Of a stretch of DNA of 64,000 bases, positions 50,386 to 60,996 are shown piece after piece. Position numbers and translations under genes: made by a program. Positions within the stretch are counted from its first letter, which is position 1. Each line of letters opens with the position of its first letter. The notes beneath the pieces are model-generated. The model did no database searches. It saw only the letters and a list, made by a program, of their open reading frames with translations, and was not told the DNA's origin. This stretch comes from Epiperipatus broadwayi (lineage: Eukaryota > Onychophora > Udeonychophora > Euonychophora > Peripatidae), in contig JAQFVV010006475.1 in assembly GCA_028023455.1 (NCBI GenBank), positions 806,001-870,000 on the forward strand, given 5' to 3'.

Positions 50386-53188
50386 TGAAGCAGTCAATGT
50401 CTAATCATCATTGAGCTTCATGCTTAACCATCTACACTAACCTCCTATGGGGCCTGCAATTCAGACCTCACTGTAAATATATGCCATTCACCCACACACT
50501 GTATGCATAATGATCCAAAAACATTAATAAAATATTTAGCAAAGTAAAACAGTAGGGTGAGTGATGCGTATATATATATGAACGAAGCAGTAATTTTATT
50601 TATTGCTGAATATTAGATGTTTTCTTTATATAATTGTAAATATCTTTTTATATATGTGTATTTAATTAAACTAGTGGAATGTAATGACAAAGAAAGATGG
50701 GGAGGGCTTGAAATATTGAAATTATCTTTATCACTAGTCAGATCGTTGTCTATAATTAAAATTTATAAATCTTAATTACAATCGAAAAACAAATTGTTTA
50801 TCAGTTGTTTTCAAATCTTTCAAAACAGCTAAAAAGGGTATTTCAAGCCTTATCTATTGAAAATATTTTAGTAATTAAATGTTGAAGGATGGTGTATGAA
50901 ATTGAATTCTGGGCAGTATTGAAATGTTATAAAAGGAACCACAGAACAGAGGAAGTTAGAGTTTACTTTCAGTTGTTAGTTAAGTGCAGAGGAGTTTTTA
51001 GTCAGTTGAGTTAATTACTTTTAAGAAGCCAACACAGGTGCTGCAGATGGAGCATGAGTAGTGGAATCTAGCACCGATCTCTTCTCTCGAAGAACTGTCT
51101 GCCTGCCAATTGCTATGTCCCATCCGGCCGACCATACAACATGATTGCTACCGACTGTTGATTGCTAATGACGCCACTATGCTGTTTTTTCCTTAGGTAA
51201 TCTTTTAACGTAGAACTGCCTTTATAAGACAATACTTTTGTAATCTATAGTTCAACCTTCATATCTTAATTTATATATTGTTTTATAAGCTTCTGCTAAT
51301 TTTGCTTTTAAACTCTCTCTCTCTCAGTAATCTTTTATTAATATCATGTATTTTAACTTACCTTTCACGCTTAATTAAATTATATATAAATGTGTGCAAT
51401 TCCATTAAGATTTCATGTATTTTGTTTAATGTATAGATATAATTTATTTTCTTTAATGTGCCAAAATCGCTAAATTCGCGAGTAAGGGGGAAAATTATTG
51501 TTTTACTTGGTAAAAGGGTGGGCTTTATTTAAAACTTATCAATAAAGTTTTGTCTATATTAAATAGAAATTGCTCACGAGTTTGGTTTCATTTTAAATTC
51601 ATTATTCTTAAAGTAAATTAAAAACTTTTACTGTGGATGAATTTTGCTTTAATTTTTTATTTTAAAAAGATCGTGAACCTTCATATAATTAATCCATTCC
51701 TTTTTGCTGGTGCCTGAAAGGCAAATTCTACCTGTTAATACGTATTTGGGAATCAGTTCTTTAAATATAAATGTTGTTAGTTTAATAATATTATAAATAG
51801 AAGCGTTATTATTCATTATGATTAATTAAATGACTCAGAATTGAAAACAGATTATTGCGCAAGTGGTTAGACAATTTCCAAGTTTGAAAATTATATTATA
51901 AAACTTATATTCATGTCCAATAACATTGCTGGCGTACATTTCCATTATTCTGATATTTTATCTTTTCCATTTCTTGATTGTTTAGTCATTGGGAACGTCT
52001 AAAGCTCCCATCCTAGGTACAATGCTTCCTGTGGAAACGTAAAGTTTACGAGGGTTATGATATTTATGTGCTGCAGAAGACAGCGCATCCAGATTCTGGG
52101 CTCTCAAACCCAGACCCTCTCTTGATATTGCTCTGGCAGAAGGTGTGGACATATCCAATCTAAGTTCGTTTCAAAGTATTCTTTTAAATGATAAAATATC
52201 CACAATCGCCATGAGGCCTTATTTTCGTTATTGTATGCTAGTACCATTACTTTGCTTTTTAATTTGATCATCCGTCCATCTAATCTTAGTAAGTCGCAAT
52301 GGTTAAAGATAAAGATTCATTTTGGAAAATACGTTCAGTATGTTGATCTAAAAATTGTTTTTCTTTAAAAAGCTTTATCGATTCCCAGAGACGCAAATCA
52401 ATTTGTATAATTTATTCTAGTAAATATTGCGCATTGTTTGTTTCTTATGTATACTTATTCTAGAGACGCTATGTCCAAACAATGCTTATCAAACATATGT
52501 AATGATTTTAAGATTGTAAATAAATGAATGAGACCATAAATTTATATTTATTTGTCAAAATGATTAATGTTAAATTATCGTGTATCTTTCTGTAATCCGA
52601 ATCTGTTCCGATCTTGTAGATTATTTTGTACATCCACATTTTGACATATTAACCCCGCACAACTTATAACACATTCTATAAAATGGTATTTATTAAATAA
52701 TTGATGTAATGGGGATTTTATAAAACAAATCCCAAGTTTTCAAAATGTATAAAATCACTCCAAGCGTGAAACAATTTTGTAACATATATATGCGTTTTCT
52801 ACATTTATTAAATATATATATTTTCATGTAAATCCTGGTTTGTGTTGAATTATTAGTTTCTAGTTAATATTTAGTATTATTTTCTTTAGCTAAGAGCTTA
52901 GCATTAATAAATAACTATGATAATGTAATAACTGGGCTACTCCGACCTCGATCATCATCATCATTCTGATCTTATGTTCTACCATTTTGCTTTGCTTCTG
53001 GGCACGGATTTAAAATAATTTTACTGTGTCATCAGAATTGTTGTTCATTGAGTCAAAGATTCGAAGAATAGGCAAATAGGTTAGAATTCAGGACTGCTCC
53101 AGACCTGTGTATCTCGAGCATGATTGGATTCGAGGTACTTTTGCTTAGGATTTGAATCTTGTTAAGTGAGCATACTATTTTGACTGGT
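50386..53188 (+). repeat. left 2.8-kb inverted arm
   Basis: It starts with a 35-nt imperfect hairpin (TGAAGC-AG-TCAATG, 9-nt loop, CATTGA-GCTTCA, 50386-50420). Inward it has a (TA)n patch, a TATA box, a poly(A) signal, the inverse of the right-arm reading frame, and finally the last part of pol (53053-53188, minus). It matches the reverse complement of 58143-60992 throughout, with scattered substitutions and indels (for example about 28 bp missing near 50886). The match stops abruptly inside the pol C-terminus, at TGACTGGT. Confidence 0.88.
50928..51546 (+). promoter_or_regulatory. TATA box to poly(A) signal, LTR-like unit in left arm
   Basis: TATAAAAGG (50928-50936) is followed about 600 bp later by AATAAA (51541-51546), with a GC-richer stretch between (50990-51190). 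That is the usual layout of an LTR U3-R region. It points inward, opposite to the enclosed gag-pol. The mirror copy in the right arm is at 59798-60418. A TGTAATGACAAAG motif (about 50679; TGTAACGACAAAG in the other arm) could be an alternative LTR start, but I could not find a matching CA end with a TSD. Confidence 0.45.
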
Positions 53189-53570
53189 GTGTATGGTTTC
53201 AATTGTCGTGCATTATAGATGCCATTAAACCCATTTTCTTTTTCCAATAGAAAAGCATTTTCATGACATCTTCTCCGAACAAGGTATGGTCCACTATATA
53301 TGGGAAAAAATTTTTTAAACTCCTTTTTTACTACACTGCTAATCTTGGGAGATCTCAACCATACTTGATCGCCTTCCTGAAATTGGTGACATTGCATCCG
53401 TCCTTTATGCGATTTTCAGCTGCCTGGGCCAACCGTCTTCTAGCAGCTTCTTGGTCATGAATAGGGTCAATAACTATTTCATCTAGTGGCACCAGGTTCA
53501 GAAATAAGTTGCGACATGGCTTCCCATAGTGAAGGCGTTCGGGCGTAAAACTGGTAGACTCATTTATCAT
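53053..53570 (-). pseudogene. inner Gypsy: integrase C-terminus, running into the left arm
   Basis: Two overlapping frames (53355-53570 and 53053-53397) show NESTSFTPERLHYG, then EGDQVWLRSPKI and SGPYLVRRR, the SH3-like 'GDxVWl' and GPY/F signatures of Gypsy integrases. A frameshift near 53390 separates them. The last 45 codons (53053-53188) are inside the inverted arm, so the tail also exists at 58144-58278 in inverse orientation. Confidence 0.72.
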
Positions 53571-53963
53571 CTGGTTTATACAGTTGTCTATTTCTGGGGT
53601 TTTATTTACCCAATCCCGGTGGTTGGTTGATATTTAGGTGCGAAAGAGATGATTGAGTTCTCTCATGACTCTTTCACATGGGTTAGATTGGGGATTCCTA
53701 ATCGATGTCAACCGATGAGTGACTTGTTGCTTCAAAAGCCAGCTTTTCCATTCCTTAGAGGTGAAGGCTGAACCATGATCTGATAGAATAGAATTGGGTT
53801 TTTCCACCTCAGGGAATTGTTTATCTTGGAGGGTCCGAATCGTATTCCTTGAGTCTGCAGCCCGGACAGGATATGCTCGTACATATTTGGAAAAAACATC
53901 ATAGGTCACGAGTAAATATTGGAACTCTAAATTTGGGCAATGGGTCATAGTGGTCAATTGCAA
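53570..53963 (-). pseudogene. inner Gypsy: integrase catalytic core
   Basis: LLVTYDVFSKYVRAYPV, then SILSDHGSAFTS (second catalytic D), then SIRNPQSNPCERVMREL (third catalytic residue, E) are all in one frame (53634-53963). The first catalytic D is in the adjoining frame (IAIDHYDPLPK, about 53935). The DDE residues themselves are preserved, but the frame is broken on both sides. Confidence 0.75.
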
Positions 53964-54651
53964 TTAGCTCATTGGGCCTTGATGCAGTTATGGGTTTCAC
54001 AGTTCCAGCATAGAACTTGTTCGGAAACTTAGTCCGGGCACATGTTGCACATTTCCGTAACACTGTGAGAATCTGTGTGTACATACCTCGCCAGTAAAAT
54101 TGGCATCTTAAGGCTTCCTCAGTTTTCCGTGGCCCATAATGTCCCAAGGTTTTGTGGATGTGTTCGACCAGTTGCATCCTAATCTTATTTGGCGTCATGA
54201 TTTTCCATGGGTTCTCCATGTCTTTTGTTTTACATTGCAGGATCCCATCTTTTAAACGGAATTGGGAGTATTGCTGCACATTTCTTTTGTTTGTACACAT
54301 TAGGTGATTGGTTCCCAGGTTGGAAATAATGTTAGCATATTGATCATCTTGCCAATATCGTAGATTTGTCAAATCAGTTTCCATAGGGGTCTTCGTGGTC
54401 GTGGTTATGATTCTGAGGGTCTGGTCACTCAGCTGGGGATTTTGGATACTGGCAGGTACTGGATGGCAGCTTAGGATATCTGCCACTATGTTTTCACGCC
54501 CTGGGCAGTAAGCCACTTTGTGTTGAAACTGTTGAAGGGCCAGGCTCCACCGGATCAATCGATCATTAGTAAGGAAACTCTTATTCAAAAATTCCAAACA
54601 TTTGTGATCGGTTACTATGACCACGTCAGACCCCAGGAGAAATTGCCGCAA
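53899..54651 (-). pseudogene. inner Gypsy: RNase H C-terminal part, linker and integrase zinc finger
   Basis: The N-terminal part has VVIVTDHKCLEFL and IRWSLALQQFQHKVAYCPG, the usual end of Gypsy RNase H. A linker of about 100 residues follows. Then come HKTLGHYGPRKTEEAL and RKCATCARTK, giving the His-His-Cys-Cys zinc finger, and the start of the catalytic core. It is the longest uninterrupted piece of this pol. A second-element insertion interrupts the equivalent linker in the outer Gypsy. Confidence 0.76.
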
Positions 54652-55312
54652 TTTCTGGCAGGCCCAAACGATTGCTAGGGTTTCTTGTTCTGTGGTGGAA
54701 AAGTGTACTTCGGCTCCCCATTAAGGAGCGGCTACAAAAATAGAGCACCTGATGTTTTCCTTCTTCATTAATTTGGAATAACACAGCCCCCAATCCCTGC
54801 TTGCTATTATCAGTCTGGATGTAAAAGGTCCTTGTAAAATCAGGGTGACACAACATTACAGCTTTAAGGAAATGTTTTTTTATGTTCTCAAAATCCTTGT
54901 CATCTGCTTCGGTCCATTCCCATTTATGATCTTTCTTTAGTAACTCTATCAGCTTTCCTGTCTCATGAGCAAAATTTGGGTAAAACTGGTGGTAGAAGTT
55001 ACAAAGCCCTAGGAAAGATTGGACCTGTTTCCGAGTTTTTGGTTTGGGGAAGTGCTCGATGGCTTCTACTTTCTCAGGGTGGACTTTGACCCCATACTTA
55101 GTTACAACATGTCCAAGGAATGTAATTTCTTTTACCACAAAGCGACTCTTTTCCAAGTTAATTGTTATGTTTTCTTGGGCACATTCACGGAAAAATTGTT
55201 CCAGGCATTTCAAATGTTCAGTGATGTTTTTCGATGCAATTACTATATTGTCCACATAGCAGACCATATTTTTCTGTACCTCTTTGGATAGGACTTGTTT
55301 TAAACATAGCAT
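54626..55312 (-). pseudogene. inner Gypsy: RT palm/thumb and RNase H start
   Basis: The frame begins next to the RT active site: CYVDNIVIASK, where the usual YVDD has become YVDN. It continues with FLGHVVTKYGVKVHPEKVEAI, QVQSFLGLCNFYHQFYPNF and KWEWTEADDKDFENIK (connection domain), then FYIQTDNSKQGLGAVLFQ (RNase H, usual TDAS). The changed catalytic D predicts an inactive polymerase. The frame shifts near 54710. Confidence 0.77.
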
Positions 55313-56045
55313 CAGTCCTGCCCCACTATTAACACATGGGTATGTCCTCCATACCGAAATGCGGTATACTTTCGGTGACGAGGGTCTAGGGCCATCTGCC
55401 AGTAACTGGCGGTAAGATCTAAGGTAGAAAAGATTGTCTGCCCTGCCAACTGGACAAATACTTCCTGGATCGGTGGCAGGATGTCTCTCTCAGGGATGGT
55501 CATGCTGTTTTATTTCCGTGCGTGCAAACAGAGCCGCAAATCTCCATTTTTTTCACCACAAGCAGCGGATTGTTATAGGGAGATGGGCTCCGCTCAATAA
55601 TATCCCACTCGATCATCTGTTGAATCTGCTTTTCCACCTCAACCCGGTATTGGAATGGGATGGGGTATGTTTTGGATTGGGTGTACGATTCCTCCTTCAC
55701 TCGAATTCTATGAGTATACCCCTTTATTTTTCCAGGAGTCTGGGTGAACACCTGAGCACAATTTTCTAATATGCTTTGGATACTTCTTTTATCTTTGGAC
55801 CCTGTAATAGCTGAGTCACGGACCGTTTTTTTAATCAATGCTGAATCAACAGGCTGGATCAAGCAGCTTTGCTTCTCAGGTACGGCTTGGTGGGTCACTT
55901 TGAAATGTGTTGATTCATTGTCGAACAGGCATTTTCTTCTGAAGAAATAGATAATTCCATGATTTTGGGTTAGAAAGTCGGAACCCAACACCACATCATA
56001 GATTAGTCCAGATACAATCAAGAATGTATGGCCCATCAATCTCAT
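55312..56045 (-). pseudogene. inner Gypsy: protease end and RT N-terminal half
   Basis: The 55500-56045 frame has VVLGSDFLTQN (the protease 'ILGxDfL' block), a linker, then YPIPFQYRVEVEKQIQQMIE and SPSPYNNPLLVVKK, the standard RT entry. After a frameshift near 55550 the 55312-55503 frame continues with DILPPIQEVF, FSTLDLTASYWQM (catalytic D region) and YTAFRYGG. Another shift near 55330 leads into the next piece. Confidence 0.76.
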
Positions 56046-56098
56046 TAATTTTCACCTTTAGCCAGATTTGACTGTTCTCGCTCATGATTCTTTTCCTA

Positions 56099-56950
56099 TT
56101 AGCCAAAGTCAACTGGATGGGATGTGTTGGCAATTGCATGACCTCCCCTTCTCTCTATAATTTTAATCCATGCCTTTGATACGATCGATGCTTGGCTTCC
56201 TGAATCCACTAGTGCTAATACCTTAGTGGATTCTATCATCACTTCAATAATAGGACACAAGCTTGTGGTTGTAACATTCTCAATGCTTTCTTTTTCCCAT
56301 ATTATGTTAGTCATCTGGCTACCATCTTGTTTAAACTGATTCCGTTTTCTCTTTAAATATTCTGGGCATTCCTGTATGTCCCCCTTCCTTTGTTCTGAGT
56401 TCAATTTTGGGGTTCCATCTGTTTCTGGATTCCTGAATTCATAGTCTATTGAAACCAGAAACTCAGTCATTTCATTTATCTTGTTAATCCGGCTTATGAT
56501 CATCATTTCCTGCACCTTCATTGGCATGTTCTGTCGTATGGTACGGATAATATGTGATTCTGACCATGTGATATCTGGTAGAGATCTGAGTCTTGCGGCT
56601 TGCTTTAAAAAGAATTGTGCATACGTTTCTTGGTGATTAGTTGGAAATTTTTCATTGATTATAGTGTGCAATATATACTCCTGTCTTTCTTCACTCCAAA
56701 AAATCTTGCATAGTGCCCGGCAGTATTCTTCGAGATCTGTTGGTTTGTGTGTCAATGATCGCCAACAGTCTTTAGCGGTTGCCTCCAAATGCTGCCTAGC
56801 TATGGCCATTTGTTCCCCACTGCTCAGTGCATAGAATGAAAACATTGCCTTCAGATTTTCCATATGTTCCTGTGGACTCTCCTGTGGTTCACCACGGAAG
56901 ATCTGGATCTGCATAAATTGTCCAGTGATGGGTAGTTCCTGATGCCTCAT
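56099..56950 (-). pseudogene. inner Gypsy: gag and protease start
   Basis: 283 codons from ATG at 56950. The first part (FRGEPQESPQEHMENLKAMF, HLEATAKDCWRSL, IFWSEERQEYI) has the fold and word style of retrotransposon Gag capsids; no CCHC zinc knuckle is seen. Near the C-terminus, VLALVDSGSQASIVSKAW is the aspartic protease active site (DSG). The frame ends at 56099 by frameshift or stop before the protease is complete. The outer Gypsy gag shows the same order. Confidence 0.72.
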
Positions 56951-58142
56951 TTTATTTACTAAAATTCCCTTCTACTTTTTTAAAGAATTCTTTAAGCATG
57001 AAATTTTGGTTGCTATACTTTCTGACTTCCTTTTTATATTATTTCTTCATGAATTATACACCTCTCTCCCTCCTCTTTTCAACTGTCTTCATTTTGCCAT
57101 TTTTTTTTGTTGCTGCTGACTGCTGCTGATAACAGGAAAATATTTGATCATAACATGTATGTGTATGATCTATTGGAATTCAACTGCCTTGCTGCTTAAC
57201 TTTTGCTTGTTTTTCTGCACCTATAATAGACTCTTACAAAAAAAAATTGATTAGTGATTTGTTTCGCCAATATCATATATGTTTGCTCATGACAATTATA
57301 CATAGAAAACAGTGGAAATATAATTTAACTCTCTCTCAACCCCTAACATCCTGGTTTGAACTCATTTTGACATGTTGTCTATTATATTACTGTTGGCACA
57401 TTTATATAATGGCGCCAGCCAACAGTGTATAAAAAAATAATTCCAAATACATCTGGGCTACTCAATTAGTAAATATAAGTATTTGTTACACATTATAAAC
57501 TCTATTACAAATATAATGTATAGAAAATGAATGAAACATGAAGTGCACCTTGTTACAATCAAGGTTTATAACTTATGGCTGAAGTACATGGGTTTTATTT
57601 ATAAACATTTTCATTTTTGCATATATAACATAAGAAACACTTTTATATATTTATAAAACCAGATACAGAGAGACAAAATCACTTATGGGTAAAATACATG
57701 GGTTTTACTTGCAAAACATTTTTATTTTTGTGTATATAACATAAGAGACACATTTTATATATTTCTAAAACCAGATACAGAAAAAATTCACACATGGGTT
57801 TCAAAATTTTTTCGTTTTATAAACAAGATTTTTACATTTGTAGCTATTAATATGGAAAAACAATATTTTTCTATAGTTGCAAAACCAGATACAACAAAAA
57901 CCATTTACATTTATGGTTGCAACACATGGACATTGGTTTTAATATAAAATTTTCACCTTTTATGTATATAAAATCAGAAAACAAACTCAGGTAGGAAGGA
58001 AATATACATATCTATCATCAATGATCTTTTACAACCTTTTTTTTAAAACATACATATAAACAGAATTCAGTACTCAGGGTATGTGGGTGTTTATATCGAA
58101 GCCACACTTGGGCATCCAAGCCTGGAAAAAAAAATCCACTGT
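56951..58142 (-). other. inner Gypsy: leader region with about four tandem repeats of roughly 110 bp
   Basis: It lies upstream of gag on the minus strand and contains no coding sequence. At about 57585-57990, units share ACATGGGTTTTA(T/C)TT...ATATAACATAAGA(A/G)ACAC and AAAACCAGATACAG; the last two units are more diverged. A TGGCGCCA motif (57411-57418) resembles the start of a lysine-tRNA primer-binding site but is not next to an LTR end. The region stops at the right-arm junction. Confidence 0.5.
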
Positions 58143-58934
58143 ACCGGTCAAAATAGTATGCTCACTTAACAAGATTCAAATCCTAAGCAAAAGTACCTAG
58201 AATCCAATCATGCTCGAGATACACAGGTCTGGAGCAGTCCTGAATTCTAACCTATTTGCCTATTCTTTGAATCTCTGACTCAATGAACAACAATTCTGAT
58301 GACACAGTAAAATTATTTTAAATCCGTGCCCAGAAGCAAAGCAAAGCGGTAGAACATAAGATCAGAATGATGATGATGATCGAGGTCGGAGTAGCCCAGT
58401 TATTACATTATCATAGTTATTTATTAATACTAAGCTCTTAGCTAAAGAAAATAATTCTAAATAGTAACTAGAAACTAATAATTCAACACAAACCAGGATT
58501 TACATGAAAATATATATATTTAATAAATATAGAAAACGCATATATATGTTACAAAATTGTTTCACGCTTGGAGTGATTTTATACATTTTGAAAACTTGGG
58601 ATTTGTTTTATAAAATCCCCATTACATCAATTATTTAATAAATACCATTTTATAGAATGTGTTATAAGTTGTGCGGGGTTAATATGTCAAAATGTGGATG
58701 TACAAAATAATCTACAAGATCGGAACAGATTCGGATTACAGAAAGATACACGATAATTTAACATTAATCATTTTGACAAATAAATATAAATTTACGGTCT
58801 CAATCATTTATTTACAATCTTAAAATCATTACATGTGTTTGATAAGCATTGTTTGGACATAGCGTCACTAGAATAAGTATACATAAGAAACAAACAATGC
58901 GCAATATTTACTAGAATAAATTATACAAATTGAT

Positions 58935-59231
58935 TTGCGTCTTTGGGAATCGATAAAGCTTTTTAAAGGAAAACAGTTTTTAGATCAACATACTGAACAT
59001 ATTTTACGAAATGAATCTTTATCTTTAACACATCATTGCGACTTACTAAGATTAGATGGTCGGATGATCAAATTAAAGATCAAAGTAACGGTACTGGCAT
59101 ACAATAATGAAAATAAGGCCTCATGGCGATTGTGGATATTTTATCATTTAAAAGAATACTTTGAAATGAACTTAGATTGGACATGTCCATGCCTTCTGGC
59201 GGAGCGATGTCAAGAGAGGGTCTGGGTTTGA
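58935..59231 (+). CDS. unrecognised reading frame in the right arm
   Basis: 98 codons, opening at TTG with no clear ATG start, so it may be an internal part or an exon. It reads RLWESIKLFKGKQFL, then HHCDLLRLDGRMIKLKIKV and ENKASWRLWIFYHLKEYF, a plausible soluble-protein composition. The left arm has the same frame on the opposite strand, broken by a 4-bp deletion near 52310. A further shared frame follows (GLRAQNLDALSSAAHKYHN). It runs in the pol direction, downstream of the pol tail in the same arm. I do not recognise the family. It could be an accessory ORF or a captured host fragment. Confidence 0.35.
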   Translation: MRLWESIKLFKGKQFLDQHTEHILRNESLSLTHHCDLLRLDGRMIKLKIKVTVLAYNNENKASWRLWIFYHLKEYFEMNLDWTCPCLLAERCQERVWV

Positions 59232-59797
59232 GAGCCCAGAATTTGGATGCACTGTCTTCTGCAGCACATAAATATCATAACCTTCGTAAACTTTACGTTT
59301 CCACAGGAAGCATTCTACCTGATTATGAACGATTCTGAGAAGTAGGATGGGAGCTTTAGACGTTCCCAATGACTAAACAATCAAGAAATGGAGAAGATAA
59401 AATATCAGAATAATGGAAATGTATGCCAGCAACATTATTAGACATGAATATAATTTTCAAACTTGGAAATTGTCTAACCTCTTGCGCAATAATCTGTTTT
59501 CAATTCTGAGTCATTTAACTAATCATAATGAATAATAACGCTTCTATTTATAATATTATTAAACTAACAACATTTATATTTAAAGAATCGATTCCCAAAT
59601 ACGTATTAACAGGTAGAATTTTTTTTTCAGGCACCTGGAAAAAGGAATGGATTAATTATATGAAGGTTCACGATCTTTTTAAAATAGAAAGTTAAAGCAA
59701 AATTCATCCACAGTAAAAGTTTTTAATTTACTTTAAGAATAATGAATTTAAAATGAAACCAAACTCGCGAGCAATTTCTATTTAATATAGACAAAAC

Positions 59798-60418
59798 TTT
59801 ATTGATAAGTTTTAAATAAATCCCACCCTTTTACCAAGTAAAACAATAATTTTCCCCCTTACTCGCGAATTTAGCGATTTTGGCACATTAAAGAAAATAA
59901 ATTATATCTATACATTAAACAAAATACATGAAATCTTAATGGAATCGCACACATTTATATATAATTTAATTAAGCATGAAAGGTAAGTTAAAATACATGA
60001 TATTAATAAAAGATTACTGAGAGAGAGAGAGTTTAAATGCAAAATTAGCAGAAGCTTATAAACAATATATAAATTAAGATATGAAGGTTGAACTATAGAT
60101 TACAAAAGTATTGTCTTATAAAGGCAGTTCTACGTTAAAAGATTACTTAAGGAAAAAACAGCATAGCGGCGTCATTAGCAATCAGCAGTCGGAAGCAATC
60201 ATATTGTATGGTCGGCCGGATGGGATATGGCAATTGGCAGGCAGACAGTTCTTCGAGAGAAGAAGAGATCGGTGCTAGATTCCACTACTCACGCTCCATC
60301 TGCAGCACTTGTGTTGGCTTCTTAAAAGTAATTAACTCAACTGACTAAAAACTCCAGCGCACTTAACTAACAACTGAAAGTAAACTCTAACTTCCTCTGT
60401 TCTGTGGTTCCTTTTATA
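59798..60418 (-). promoter_or_regulatory. TATA box to poly(A) signal, LTR-like unit in right arm
   Basis: The complement of TATAAAAGG is at 60410-60418 and the complement of AATAAA at 59798-59803. This mirrors the unit in the left arm. It points inward and, in this arm, in the same direction as the enclosed gag-pol, so it could act as its promoter. Confidence 0.45.
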
Positions 60419-60996
60419 ACATTTCAATACTGCTCAGAATTCAATTTCATACACCACCCTTATCTCTGTAATCCTTTTAAAAACAATATTTAATTAGTAA
60501 AATATTTTCAATAGATAAGGCTTGAAATATCCTTTTTAGCTGTTTTGAAAGATTCGAAAACAACTGATAAACGATTTGTTTTTCGATTGTAATTAAGATT
60601 TATAAATTTTAATTATAGACAACGATCTGACTAGTGATAAAGATAATTTCAATATTTCAAGCCCTCCCCATCTTTCTTTGTCGTTACATTCCACTAGTTT
60701 AATTAAATACACATATATAAAAAGATATTTACAATTATATAAAGAAAACATCTAATATTCAGCAATAAATAAAATTGTTGCTTCGTTCATATATATATAT
60801 ATATATATACGCATCACTCACCCTACTGTTTTACTTTGCTAAATATTTTATTAATGTTTTTGGATCATTATGCATACAGTGTGTGGGTGAATGGCATATA
60901 TTTACAGTGAGGTCTGAATTGCAGGCCCCATAGGAGGTTAGTGTAGATGGTTAAGCATGAAGCTCAATGATGATTAGACATTGACTGCTTCACTAC

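Larger units (their letters stand above)
50386..60992 (-). mobile_element. 10.6-kb inverted-arm Gypsy element (TG...CA, 4-bp TSD)
   Basis: Both ends carry the same sequence in inverse orientation (TGAAGCAGTCAATG...CATTGACTGCTTCA), and CTAC is duplicated on each side (50382-50385, 60993-60996). Taking the element out with one TSD copy restores the outer Gypsy frame. The arms, 50386-53188 and 58143-60992, are inverted copies of about 2.8 kb. Between them lies a minus-strand Gypsy gag-pol. Canonical Gypsy elements have direct LTRs, so this layout is abnormal. It could be a Gypsy cDNA made with inverted ends (template switch or autointegration product), or a DNA element with very long TIRs that captured Gypsy sequence. 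The short TSD and TG...CA ends favour integrase-type insertion. Confidence 0.8.
58143..60992 (-). repeat. right 2.8-kb inverted arm
   Basis: This is the reverse complement of the left arm. It begins with the pol tail now on the plus strand (58144-58278, with one extra TAG), followed by AT-rich DNA, a 98-codon frame (58935-59231), the inverse poly(A) signal (59798-59803), the inverse TATA box (60410-60418) and the terminal hairpin (60958-60992). The (TA)n patch is longer here (about 60790-60810). Confidence 0.88.

Noticed and set aside
50679-51660. A separate solo LTR inside the left arm (TGTAATGACAAAG start)
   Set aside because: No CA end with a matching TSD could be found; only a 4-bp TGGA match at ends that do not read TG...CA.
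57411-57424. TGGCGCCA as a lysine-tRNA primer-binding site
   Set aside because: The motif is palindromic, the following bases do not continue the tRNA match convincingly, and no LTR end adjoins it.
50386-60992. Inverted arms as a Maverick/Polinton, DIRS or Ginger element
   Set aside because: No polymerase B, packaging ATPase or capsid gene, no tyrosine recombinase, and a full Gypsy gag-PR-RT-RH-IN is present. The 4-bp TSD does not fit the 6-bp TSD of Polintons.
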